In this document: piece after piece, positions 36,809-45,266 of the stretch
Numbering within the stretch: position 1 is the stretch's first letter
Layout: each line of letters begins with the position of its first letter
The notes under the pieces: model-generated
The model's database searches: none
What the model saw: only the letters and a program-made list of their open reading frames with translations
What the model was told of the DNA's origin: nothing
From: Chloroflexota bacterium
GTDB taxonomy: Bacteria > Chloroflexota > UBA11872 > UBA12225 > JAJDUF01
Assembly (NCBI GenBank): GCA_022826725.1
Contig: JAJDUF010000016.1
Coordinates: 1 to 64,000, forward strand
Direction of reading: 5' to 3'
Length of the DNA stretch: 64,000 nucleotides
Translations under genes and position numbers: made by a program

Positions 36809-38091
36809 ACACGGCCATTGCGCCCACCCCACCGCGCCTCGCCATTGACCGCTGGCTGCTGCCCAACGGCATCCCGGTGTTGGTCCACGAAAACCCCACC
36901 CATCCGCTCGTCAATCTGCGCTGTCTGGTAGCTGGCGGCAGCACTGAAGACACGCCGGAGAATGCCGGTCTGGCATCGTTTACCGGCTCTGCCCTGTTGC
37001 GCGGCACCGAACACTACACCTTCGAGCAGCTCAACGAGGTCATCGATTCTGCCGGCATGTCGCTCCACACCCAAGCCGGGCGCGACCACGCCTCGGTCAG
37101 CGCCCGCTGCCTCAGCGAAGACTTGCCGCTCGCGCTCGACCTCATCAGCGAAGTGCTCTGCCGGCCCACCTTTCCGCCGGAAGAAGTGACCAAGCTCCAG
37201 CACCAAATACTCACCCGCATCCGCCAAGCGCAGCACAACACCCGTGCCGTTGTCGGCCGGCTCTTCCGCGAGGCCGCCTATCCGGTGGGCCACCCCTACC
37301 GCCTCCCCCCGAACGGTGAAGAGGAAAGCGTCCGCGCCCTCACCCCCGACGACCTCGCCGCCTGCCACCGCACGCGCTACGGCCCTCAGCGCACCTGCAT
37401 CATCGTCTCCGGCGATGTCCGGTCGGCCGAGCTACGCGACCTGCTGGCCGCCCGCCTGGACGACTGGCGCCCCGAGGTCGCTCCCGCCCCGGCGGTCCCC
37501 GACGCTCCCGACGCTGTGCCCACCACGTCCGAGCGTGAGGTCCCCGGCAAGACCCAGAGCGATCTCATCTTCGGCACGCTGGCCATCCGCCGCGGCCACC
37601 CGGAGTGGGAAACCCTGCGTCAGGCCACCATCATTTTCGGCCAACTCGGTCTGTCCGGGCGGCTCGGCGCCACCGTCCGAGACGAGCAAGGGTTGGCCTA
37701 CGGCGTCCACTCCACCCTCGACGCCACGACCACCCGCACCGCCTGGACCGTCCGCGCCGGCGTCAATCCAGCCAACGTGGACCGGGCCTTGACCAGCATC
37801 CGGTCCGAGCTTGCCAAGCTGCGGGACACCGGCGTCACCCAGGACGAGCTGGCCGGCGTCCAACGCTACCTGATCGGCAGCATGGCCCTCCAGTTGGAAA
37901 CCAACGCCGGCATCACCAGCCTCATGCAGCAGATCGAGCAGTTCGATCTCGGCCTCGATTATGTCGAGCGGCGCCCCACGCTGGTCCAAGCCGTCACCCG
38001 CGACGCCATCCTCGACACCGTCCACCACCACCTCCCCGCCGGCGACGCCATCACCGCCATCGCCGGCCCCACCCGGTCCGGTGACCGTTAA
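36805..38091 (+). CDS. M16 family peptidase, non-catalytic partner
   Basis: A 428-residue M16-fold protein. At the position of the zinc motif it reads TGSALLRGTEHYT, without HxxEH, so it cannot bind catalytic zinc. It keeps the C-terminal R/Y region in GLAYGVHSTLD used to hold substrate. Its start overlaps the active subunit's stop by 4 bases (ATGA), consistent with one-to-one production. Confidence 0.93.
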   Translation: MNTAIAPTPPRLAIDRWLLPNGIPVLVHENPTHPLVNLRCLVAGGSTEDTPENAGLASFTGSALLRGTEHYTFEQLNEVIDSAGMSLHTQAGRDHASVSARCLSEDLPLALDLISEVLCRPTFPPEEVTKLQHQILTRIRQAQHNTRAVVGRLFREAAYPVGHPYRLPPNGEEESVRALTPDDLAACHRTRYGPQRTCIIVSGDVRSAELRDLLAARLDDWRPEVAPAPAVPDAPDAVPTTSEREVPGKTQSDLIFGTLAIRRGHPEWETLRQATIIFGQLGLSGRLGATVRDEQGLAYGVHSTLDATTTRTAWTVRAGVNPANVDRALTSIRSELAKLRDTGVTQDELAGVQRYLIGSMALQLETNAGITSLMQQIEQFDLGLDYVERRPTLVQAVTRDAILDTVHHHLPAGDAITAIAGPTRSGDR

Positions 38092-38105
38092 TCCCTAGGA
38101 GCACC

Positions 38106-39062
38106 ATGCGCGCATTCGAGGCAGAACTAAGCGTCGCAGCGGAAGAGCTTGAATTCGAGCTGAGAGGCCACGCATCCGTTCCGTGGTCCGATTTTCTGCT
38201 AAACCCTCGGCGCTTACGCGGTAGCGATTTCCTCATGCGCTGGTCACAGGGGCGATGGAGTGAGGAATTACTTGTCGAGGCGACGAATCGAACGTCGCCT
38301 TACTTTGCCTTGCCCTATGGACCCAGCAGCACTGCTCCCGACGACGTGCGAGAATTCGAGCTTTATTTCGAGCGCCTGGATGCCGCTGGCATTGGCGATA
38401 TGAAGCGGCCGGACCTACTTATTTCCCGCAAGTCTGACGAGGCCACCGTCAGGAGTCTTGTGGCAGCTATCGGTGGAGCGGAGGAGCTTCCATTCGTGCC
38501 TGAGGAAAGCGATGTGGTACGTCGGCTGTTGTCGCGTGCCGTAATCGCGGTCGAATGTGAGAACAGCCTGTGGCGTGCAACTCAGATGCCGCATTTCGGT
38601 TCGGAGCTACGACCGATGCGGCGCTTGGGAGGCGAGCCGGGTCTTCCGAAGAATGCCGTCCTACCCACGGTCATCATCAAAGAAGAGGATCGAGACAGGC
38701 TGCGTACTTGGCAGCAAGAAAGAAAAGTGGGTATCCACATCTAGCATGTATTCTACGATCTTGCTTTTGGGATAGCTTTCGACCGAGCAGAGGAGCTTAT
38801 CGCGTCCGGTAGAATCGATGCCACGCAACAGGTCTTCCAAGCGCCAGGCGGTGCAACCTCTCGCAAGGCAATCTACAAAATCTACTACCACTACGCCTAC
38901 CCGCTGGGTAAGCTGGTAGCGGAGCCGAGCCTCGTAGCCGACCACATCACCGATCCCAATGGTCACATCCTGCCATACGTTCGTTTCGAAGGTGGCAGCA
39001 TGTCGTTGAGCGCGGAAGCCCTCGGTCTCCTGGGAAGCTTCACACCACACGTAAGTCAATGA
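38106..39062 (+). pseudogene. Restriction endonuclease (AccI-like) interrupted by an amber codon
   Basis: Read through one TAG (38742-38744), the frame gives about 318 residues. PD-(D/E)xK-like residues appear as RPDLLI and AVECENSLW. After the TAG the same frame continues without a break as HVFYDLAFGIAFDRAEELIA and ends in TGA at 39060-39062, overlapping the methyltransferase ATG as ATGA. The amber most simply comes from TGG (Trp) by one change. AGGAG precedes the ATG. It resembles AccI-type type II nucleases by pattern memory and by its methyltransferase partner. The truncated form loses about 105 residues and is probably inactive. Codon use is more AT-rich than its neighbours, suggesting transfer. 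Confidence 0.8.
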
Positions 39063-40627
39063 ACGTAGTGCATCAGCACGTGCCTCGTACCGGCCCCGCG
39101 CGAGAATCGCTGCGTGAGAAGGGGCAGTTTTGGACGCCCGAGTGGATCGCCGATGCAATGGTGGCCTACGTCCTGACCGGCGAGACCGACACCATCTTTG
39201 ATCCGGCGGTCGGCGCCGGTACCTTCTTCCGCAGCGCCAAGGCCCTCGCCGCCAAGTCCAACAGACCGATCAGGTTGTCTGGTGCAGAGCTAGACCCTGA
39301 CACGCTGCGACAGGCCCGCATCCACGGACTTGCCGCCGATGATCTTCGTCATGTGGAGATCAACGACTTTGTTCTTCAACCTCCCCGGGGAGGACTCAAG
39401 GCGATTGTGGCCAATCCTCCCTACATCCGACACCACCGGATATCTGGCGCAGTCAAGGCACAGTTGAGAGCCTTGGGTACGCAACTCATCGGCCGACCGC
39501 TCGACGGTCGCGCCGGCCTCCACGTCTATTTCCTGCTCCGCGCCCTCCAACTCCTCAGCCCCAATGGCCGCCTCGCGTTTATCGTTCCCGCCGATACGTG
39601 CGAGGGAGTCTTTGCCCCACCCCTCTGGCGCTGGATCGCCAGCAACTACCGCCTTGATGCCGTCGTTACATTCGCGCCCGAAGCGTCACCGTTTCCCGGC
39701 GTTGACACCAACCCGGTCATCATCCTGCTCAGAAATCTCCCGCCATCGGATTCCTTTCATTGGGCCAAGTGCATGACACCCGGAACTGGCGACTTGCAGG
39801 AATGGATACGCTCCGATTTCGAGACGGAGCCGGGCCACGACCTCGTGGTCTTCCGCCGTGATCTCCATGAGGGGGTAGCGACCGGCTTGACGAGAGCGCC
39901 GGTCTTGGTGCCACACGACGGCCCAACTCTCGGCGACTTCGCCGCAGTGCAGCGCGGCATCGCCACCGGAGCCAACGACTTCTTCTTCCTGACCCACCAG
40001 CAGGCTGCGGCGCTCCACCTACCGGAGGAGTTTCTGGTCCCGGCCATCGGCCGGACCAGAGACGTGCCCGGCGATACCGTGACCGCTGCACTCCTGCGAC
40101 AACTGGACAGTCAGGGCCGGCCCACGCTGCTTTTCTGTCCCGACGGGCGGCCACTCCAGGATTTTCCGCAGCCTGTGCGTGCATACCTACAAACCGGTGC
40201 AGAGCGCGGACTGAGTAAGAAGACCCTGATTGCGACACGCAACCCCTGGTACAAGATGGAGTTCCGCACTCCTCCACCTTTCCTCTTCACCTACCTCGGG
40301 CGGCGCAATACCCGCTTCATACGCAACCTTGCCGGAGTAGTCCCCTTGACCGGTTTCCTCTGTGTCTACCCCCACCTGACCGACCAACCATCAATCGAAG
40401 CACTCTGGCAGGTTCTACGCCATCAAGATACCGTCGCCAATCTCACACTGGTAGGCAAATCCTACGGAGGTGGCGCGCTTAAAGTAGAGCCGCGAGCACT
40501 GGAGCGGTTGCCCATCCCTAGCTCCGTCTTGGCCGAAATGGAACCCGCTGGCATTGCACGACCGGCAACCGACATCAGGCAGCTAGAACTCGGCTTCGGT
40601 AAGCGAGCTATACTGACTCCTCGATAA
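39059..40627 (+). CDS. Type II N6-adenine DNA methyltransferase
   Basis: A 522-residue methyltransferase of gamma order. SAM motif I is DPAVGAGTFFRSA (about 50-62), catalytic motif IV is NPPYIRHHRI (about 120), and a long C-terminal target-recognition region ends with YGGGALKVEPRALERLPIP, typical of the Eco57I/TaqI-like group. It would protect the site cut by the upstream nuclease. The gene is intact while the nuclease is broken, so it now acts as an orphan methylase unless the amber is suppressed. It is coupled to the nuclease by a 4-base overlap. Confidence 0.92.
   Translation: MNVVHQHVPRTGPARESLREKGQFWTPEWIADAMVAYVLTGETDTIFDPAVGAGTFFRSAKALAAKSNRPIRLSGAELDPDTLRQARIHGLAADDLRHVEINDFVLQPPRGGLKAIVANPPYIRHHRISGAVKAQLRALGTQLIGRPLDGRAGLHVYFLLRALQLLSPNGRLAFIVPADTCEGVFAPPLWRWIASNYRLDAVVTFAPEASPFPGVDTNPVIILLRNLPPSDSFHWAKCMTPGTGDLQEWIRSDFETEPGHDLVVFRRDLHEGVATGLTRAPVLVPHDGPTLGDFAAVQRGIATGANDFFFLTHQQAAALHLPEEFLVPAIGRTRDVPGDTVTAALLRQLDSQGRPTLLFCPDGRPLQDFPQPVRAYLQTGAERGLSKKTLIATRNPWYKMEFRTPPPFLFTYLGRRNTRFIRNLAGVVPLTGFLCVYPHLTDQPSIEALWQVLRHQDTVANLTLVGKSYGGGALKVEPRALERLPIPSSVLAEMEPAGIARPATDIRQLELGFGKRAILTPR
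40609..40614 (+). promoter_or_regulatory. -10 box before the OYE-family gene
   Basis: TATACT about 60 bases before the proposed ATC start codon, inside the end of the methyltransferase gene. No clear -35. Confidence 0.4.
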
Positions 40628-40673
40628 TGCCACCCACCGCAACCCGCGGTGATGCAGCCCAGTAGGAGTTCCC

Positions 40674-42737
40674 ATCCAACTCTTCAGCCCCTACCGACTG
40701 CTGCCCGGAGGCGCCGACGACGCCACATCCGGCGTGCCCCTCCGCAACCGGATCGTCTTCCCCGCCATCACGACCGGCTTTGTCGGTCCGCAAGGGGAAG
40801 TCACCGACCGCCTGCTGGCCTGGTATCGCGCCCGCGGCGCCGGCGGTGCCGCGCTCATCGTGACCGAGCCGGCGCAGGTATCAGCCCTTGGCGGCCGCTA
40901 TCGCCGCCGCCTCCGCGCCGACACCGACGATGCCCTCCCCACCCTCCGCCGGTTCGCCGCCGCCATCCAGGCCGACGGCGCCAAGGCCCTGCTCCAACTC
41001 AACCACTACGGCAGCCGTCTCCCCCGCGACGTATCAACTGGCAGCGACCACGAGCCATTGGTCAGCGCCTCGCCAACCACCCTGCCCGACGGCCGCCCCG
41101 TCCGCGCCCTCACCGGCACCGAGGTCGAGCGCCTGACCGCGGCTTTCGGCGCCGCCGCCGCCCGCGCCCGCACCGCCGGCTTCGACGGCGTGGAGCTTCA
41201 AGCCGGCCACGGCAATCTCATTCACCAGTTCCTCTCGCGCGTCACCAACAAGCGCCGGGACCGCTTCGGCCGCGGCCCGGCCGGTCGCCTGCACCTGCTC
41301 CGCGACGCGCTGACGGCCATCCGCAGCGCCGCCGGCGCCGACTTCCCCATCGTCGTCCGCATCAGCGCCGCCGAGCTGATCGAACGCGGCTACGACGTGG
41401 CGCGGGGACAGGAGATCGCCCGTGCTGCCGTCGCTGCCGGCGCCGCAGCCATCCACGTCTCCGCCGGCACCCCCGAGGCGCGCGAGGACATCCCGCTCTG
41501 CGCTGGCGTCGGCGAGGCCACGCTCGCCGGCCTTGCCGTCAGTATCCGCGCCGCCATCGGACCGACCGCACCCATCATCGTGTCCGGTCGCATCCTCAGC
41601 CCCGAGACCGCCGAGCAACTGCTGACCGCCGGGCCCGCCGACTTGGTTGCGCTCGGCCGCGCCCTCATCGCCGACCCCGCCTGGCCCCGCAAGGTCGCCG
41701 CCGGCCGCTCGGAAGAGGTCTGGCCCTGCGTCGGCTGCATGGCCTGCCAACTCCCCGCCGCCGAGCCGGGCATCGGCTGCCCGATCAATGCCGAGTCCGG
41801 GCATGAAGCAGAGCTAACCATCGCACCGGCGCCGCAGCCGCGCCGCATCGCCATCTGGGGCACCGGCCTGCCCGCACTCGAAGCCGCGCGAGTCGCGGCG
41901 CTGCGCGGTCACGAGGTGACCATCTACGCCGACGGCTGGCCGCTCGGCGGTCTCCTCGGCCTCCGTTCCGTCGTCCCCGGCCTCGCCGAGATGGGCCGCG
42001 CCATCCTCGCCTACGCCACCGCCCTCAAGGCCCTAGCCGTGCCCGTACTCGACGGCCAGCCCTCGCCCACCGACGCTGACGTGATCCTCGATGCCCGCCC
42101 GCAGCCGGAGCAACCACCCGATTGGATCGGCGGCGAGACCTTCTGGCTCGCCAGCGACGTGCTGAAGAGCGACTTACGCGCCCTGATCCCGCTCCAGCGG
42201 CGCGTCGCCATCTGCGGCGCTAGCTCCGTGACCGCGGACGTGGCCCTCTTCCTCGCCGGCTGGGGTAAGCGCCCCACTATCGTCACCCCAAATACCGACC
42301 CGCTCTGGGACCTGCACCCGACGCTCGCCGCCCACGTCCGCCGGCGCCTGGAGGGCTATCGTATCCCCGTCGAGACCGAGGCCGAGCCGATTGTCTGGCA
42401 GCCCGACGCCGGACCCGTGCGCCTCGGCCGCTCGACCGGCCTCCTGACGGTCATCCAGCGCGGCGACCAAGAAGACCTCGGCCCCTTCCACAGCGTCGTC
42501 GCCGCCCCCGGCTGGGATGACCACAGCCCTCCCCAGCCCAGCCAGGCGGCTGAGACGCCGGTCAGTGACGCGGTACAGATGCCGCCCGTCCCCCTGCACA
42601 GCGGGGGGGCCATAGGGGGGCCGGAATCCACCACCATCCCCCCCGGCGGCCCCCCGCTCCTGCTCGGCGACTCCTACCGCCCCGACCGCTGGCGCGACCT
42701 CACGCTCTACGCCGCCCGCCTCGCCCGCCGCCTCTAA
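40674..42737 (+). CDS. NADH:flavin oxidoreductase (OYE/2,4-dienoyl-CoA reductase-like)
   Basis: About 687 residues. An N-terminal FMN TIM barrel (QLFSPYRL, RIVFPAITTG, QAGHGNLIHQFLS) is followed by Cys residues for a 4Fe-4S cluster (CVGCMACQLP and GCPINAE) and a C-terminal NAD(P)/FAD Rossmann part. The barrel begins upstream of the first GTG (40734). The best start is an ATC at 40674, five bases after AGGAG, with an in-frame stop at 40650. A PAL-C palindrome (42588-42630) is read in frame near the C-terminus as VPLHSGGAIGG. Substrate unknown. Confidence 0.88.
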   Translation: MQLFSPYRLLPGGADDATSGVPLRNRIVFPAITTGFVGPQGEVTDRLLAWYRARGAGGAALIVTEPAQVSALGGRYRRRLRADTDDALPTLRRFAAAIQADGAKALLQLNHYGSRLPRDVSTGSDHEPLVSASPTTLPDGRPVRALTGTEVERLTAAFGAAAARARTAGFDGVELQAGHGNLIHQFLSRVTNKRRDRFGRGPAGRLHLLRDALTAIRSAAGADFPIVVRISAAELIERGYDVARGQEIARAAVAAGAAAIHVSAGTPEAREDIPLCAGVGEATLAGLAVSIRAAIGPTAPIIVSGRILSPETAEQLLTAGPADLVALGRALIADPAWPRKVAAGRSEEVWPCVGCMACQLPAAEPGIGCPINAESGHEAELTIAPAPQPRRIAIWGTGLPALEAARVAALRGHEVTIYADGWPLGGLLGLRSVVPGLAEMGRAILAYATALKALAVPVLDGQPSPTDADVILDARPQPEQPPDWIGGETFWLASDVLKSDLRALIPLQRRVAICGASSVTADVALFLAGWGKRPTIVTPNTDPLWDLHPTLAAHVRRRLEGYRIPVETEAEPIVWQPDAGPVRLGRSTGLLTVIQRGDQEDLGPFHSVVAAPGWDDHSPPQPSQAAETPVSDAVQMPPVPLHSGGAIGGPESTTIPPGGPPLLLGDSYRPDRWRDLTLYAARLARRL
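42588..42630. repeat. PAL-C palindrome inside the oxidoreductase gene
   Basis: GTCCCCCTGCACAGCGGGGG GGCCATAGGGGGGCC lies inside the coding sequence in frame. It keeps the CCATAGG motif that MITE-B targets. Confidence 0.85.
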
Positions 42738-42784
42738 CCCGCCCGGAGCCTCGCCGGTCGGAGGCCCGCTACCGGCAACGCGGC

Positions 42785-42790
42785 TATACT
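42785..42790 (+). promoter_or_regulatory. -10 box before the HEPN gene pair
   Basis: TATACT about 75 bases before the first gene of the pair. The -35 region is poor. Confidence 0.4.
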
Positions 42791-42862
42791 TACTCAGACT
42801 ACCTACCACGCCTCGCAGCGCCAGCAGGCGCACCGCGGCAGTTGCAACGCCGGAGCATGACA

Positions 42863-43243
42863 ATGATCGCTGCCGAACCGATCGTATCCGACCAGCGTGG
42901 TATCGCTCTCGACGAGCGCATCGCGTCGCTGGCCGACCTCTACCGCTTCAATGATCGGGCAGCAGTGACCGGCTTCCTCCAACGACACGACTTCCTCGTG
43001 GACCTGCTCATCGAGGCGCGGGAGCACATCAGCACGCACTTTGGTCCGGACACGCCGGCCGCGCTGGAGGTCGTCTGCGATCCGGAGGACGAGCACGGCG
43101 AGCCGGAGCTATTCGCCCGGATAGAGACCACCCTGTCAGCGGAAGAGGCTTTGCTGCATCTTGACCGCCTAGACGAAGGCTGGTGGCTTGATGCAGTCCA
43201 GCGCGGCCGGTTTATCCTGCAAATTGATGTCTGGTTCGTCTGA
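42863..43243 (+). CDS. Hypothetical partner of a HEPN protein
   Basis: A 126-residue protein, mostly acidic and helical, starting MIAAEPIVSDQRG. GGAG lies 7 bases before the ATG at 42863; an earlier ATG at 42857 has the motif too close. It ends in TGA overlapping the next ATG by one base (TGATG), so it is coupled to the HEPN gene. It lacks the GSxxRG motif of MNT nucleotidyltransferases, so if the pair is a toxin-antitoxin system this is a different antitoxin type. Function not recognised. Confidence 0.7.
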   Translation: MIAAEPIVSDQRGIALDERIASLADLYRFNDRAAVTGFLQRHDFLVDLLIEAREHISTHFGPDTPAALEVVCDPEDEHGEPELFARIETTLSAEEALLHLDRLDEGWWLDAVQRGRFILQIDVWFV

Positions 43244-43611
43244 TGGCGTTCGACTGGTCTCGGTTCCTGGTCCTTGCCGAGGAGCTTGGCCGGCGGCGCA
43301 ACGACGCGGCGGCGCTGCGGACGGCAATCAGCCGAGCGTACTACGCTGCTTTCTGTTCGGCACGCCTCCGGCTTCGGCAGGACGGTGTGCCAATTCCGTC
43401 AACCAGCGTAGCCCACAGACTCGTGTGGAACCACTACATCAACGAGAACGCACAGCACTGGCGAGCAATCGGGATAGCCGGCGAACGACTGCGCCGCGCA
43501 AGAAACCGGGCCGACTACGACGATTACTTCCCGCAGTTGGCCAGCACAGTGCGTATCTCGCTCGCACGAGCGCGGCGCATCATCGCGGCACTCCACAGCC
43601 CCCCGGTATAG
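43243..43611 (+). CDS. HEPN-like (UPF0332-type) protein
   Basis: A 122-residue helical protein. The front reads AISRAYYAAFCSARL and the rear RRARNRADYDDY, a pattern close to UPF0332/HEPN proteins (R-A-D-Y end of the last helices). Many HEPN proteins are ribonuclease toxins using an RX4-6H pair; that exact His is not clear here, so it may be non-catalytic. It is coupled to the 126-residue protein upstream. A small toxin-antitoxin-like module is a reasonable but unproven reading. Confidence 0.7.
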   Translation: MAFDWSRFLVLAEELGRRRNDAAALRTAISRAYYAAFCSARLRLRQDGVPIPSTSVAHRLVWNHYINENAQHWRAIGIAGERLRRARNRADYDDYFPQLASTVRISLARARRIIAALHSPPV

Positions 43612-43634
43612 GCAGCCGTGTCCGCCACACCCCC

Positions 43635-44933
43635 TCACCCCGCAGCCGCCGCCTGCGCGGCCGTCGCGTCCAGCCCATAGAACTCCATCGGGCTATCGTG
43701 CATCAGCCCCCGCGCCAACTCCAGCGCCGCCGCCTTACTCAAGAAGTCCCGCTCGACCTTCTCCGCCAGCACGTCGGCGATGCACGACCGCGCCATCACC
43801 AAGTGCCCATAGATCGCCTCCGGCCAGTTCACGTCCGAGCCGAACCCCAGCAGCCGGTAGTGCGGCACCAGATCAATCCACTCGCTCAAAATCTGCCGCG
43901 CCCCCGCCATCGTGATGATGTACACCCAGCACATATTCAGCCACACGTTGGGATAGTGCTTGCCGAGCACCCCTAGCTCCCGCCCGTAGGGATACCCCGC
44001 GTGGAACAGGTCGAAGCGCGTGTTCCGGTGCGCCCGGATCATCGGCAGCAGGTGCAGCGGATCGCTGTCCGGGATGTGACCCCAGTTGCCCTGCATCCCC
44101 GTGTGAATCTGGAAGATCAGGTGGGCGTCGGTGCAGAGACCGGCCAGCCACCAGATGATGTGATCCTGAAACGCCCGCACGTCCGCCGCCGCCGGCGCCT
44201 CACCCCGCAGCGCCCGCTGCCAGATCGCCTCCACCGCCGCCTCCGGCACGTCCTCCGTCGCCAGCGTCCGGTTGTAGGCGTGCGCCAGCTTAATCCCAAT
44301 CGTCCCCCGCCGCACGTACCCGTCCACGTAGTCCGCCAACCCCTGCTTCAGCGCCGCCACCGTCGAGAACTCGCGGTTCATATGCGCCTCGAACGGCGCC
44401 CGCTGCTCCGCCGCCAACAGGCTCCCATCCCGAATCGCCGGCTCCATCCGCAAGGTCGCCGTGAAATACTCCGGCTCCCAATCCTCGTACCACGGCACGT
44501 TACGGATTTGCGTCACCAGGTCGCACTTCTCGCGCGTCACGTGGTCGTACCACCCCGGACGCGCCGTCCACTCCTTGATCCGCTCGTTCAACGCCGCCCA
44601 GTTGTCGTCCGTCAGATCGTCGTCCGCAAAGTCGAAGATGCCCTGGTACGTGGCGATGTTGTGCCGGTAATAAGACACGTTCTGCGCCCGCCCGATGATC
44701 CGCTTCAGCCGCTGCCACCGCTCCTCATCCGACCGCGCACCCTTCAGCGAGCGCTCGTGCCCCATCTCGACGATGCCGCCCTCGTCCCGCCGGAAGTACG
44801 TCGTGATCGTGAATAGATCGCGCTCCTCGGCCGCCAGCGCCTCATATTCGCGGCGCAGTATCGTATGCGAGTGGCAATCCACCGTCGGCACGTCCACCAT
44901 CTCATCGAGTAACCGCTGGCGAAAGCTACCCAT
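43635..44933 (-). CDS. Amidohydrolase family metal enzyme
   Basis: A 432-residue TIM-barrel amidohydrolase. DCHSHT gives the first metal pair (His21, His23). Later metal ligands lie in KLAHAYNR, LIFQIHTGMQGNWG and DLFHAGYPYG, and the terminal Asp in LLGFGSDVNWP. It resembles amidohydrolase_2 and distant uronate-isomerase-type proteins; the substrate is unknown. Its ATG overlaps the DksA-like stop by 8 bases on the same strand. Confidence 0.87.
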   Translation of the reverse strand: MGSFRQRLLDEMVDVPTVDCHSHTILRREYEALAAEERDLFTITTYFRRDEGGIVEMGHERSLKGARSDEERWQRLKRIIGRAQNVSYYRHNIATYQGIFDFADDDLTDDNWAALNERIKEWTARPGWYDHVTREKCDLVTQIRNVPWYEDWEPEYFTATLRMEPAIRDGSLLAAEQRAPFEAHMNREFSTVAALKQGLADYVDGYVRRGTIGIKLAHAYNRTLATEDVPEAAVEAIWQRALRGEAPAAADVRAFQDHIIWWLAGLCTDAHLIFQIHTGMQGNWGHIPDSDPLHLLPMIRAHRNTRFDLFHAGYPYGRELGVLGKHYPNVWLNMCWVYIITMAGARQILSEWIDLVPHYRLLGFGSDVNWPEAIYGHLVMARSCIADVLAEKVERDFLSKAAALELARGLMHDSPMEFYGLDATAAQAAAAG

Positions 44934-45261
44934 CGTCGTCCCCCTCCCGTCCCCGCTGGCTACACGCCCTACAGTACCGCGCCGTCGGCCGCGCCGCCAG
45001 CACCTCGCGCTCGACCGCCCGCTTGCACCGCTCGCACCGGCCGTAGCGCCCGTGATCCATCCGCGTCAGCGCCAGCGACGCCGCCGACAGCCGCGCGTGC
45101 AGCCGCTGCGCCAGCCGCGTCAACGGCGCATCGCCCCCCGCCGCCTCCCCAATCCGCCGCAGCGACGCCCGCAGCTCCGCCCGCTCCCGCTCCAACCGCC
45201 GCCGCTGCCCCACCAACCACCCATAGTCGCCCCCAGCCTCGCCCACCCTGTCGCCGTCCAA
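44926..45261 (-). CDS. DksA/TraR-type zinc-finger protein, start uncertain
   Basis: About 111 residues if begun at a TTG at 45261. The C-terminal C4 zinc finger reads CERCKRAV...RYCRAC (C-x2-C-x17-C-x2-C), typical of DksA/TraR proteins that modulate RNA polymerase. A helical region precedes it. No ATG or GTG begins the conserved part; the upstream 5' end is replaced by the AT-rich gene at 45267-46043. The original start may have been lost to that insertion, and a weak TTG now serves. Confidence 0.78.
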   Translation of the reverse strand: MDGDRVGEAGGDYGWLVGQRRRLERERAELRASLRRIGEAAGGDAPLTRLAQRLHARLSAASLALTRMDHGRYGRCERCKRAVEREVLAARPTARYCRACSQRGREGDDDG

Positions 45262-45266
45262 TGCAA

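Noticed and set aside
38742..38744. Amber codon as pyrrolysine or other recoding
   Set aside because: No suppressor features are visible and TAG ends other genes here; the simplest reading is a nonsense change.
40649..41806. A plus-strand frame of 385 codons very rich in Arg and Pro
   Set aside because: It overlaps the OYE-family gene in another frame and has the Arg/Pro excess typical of GC-rich shadows.
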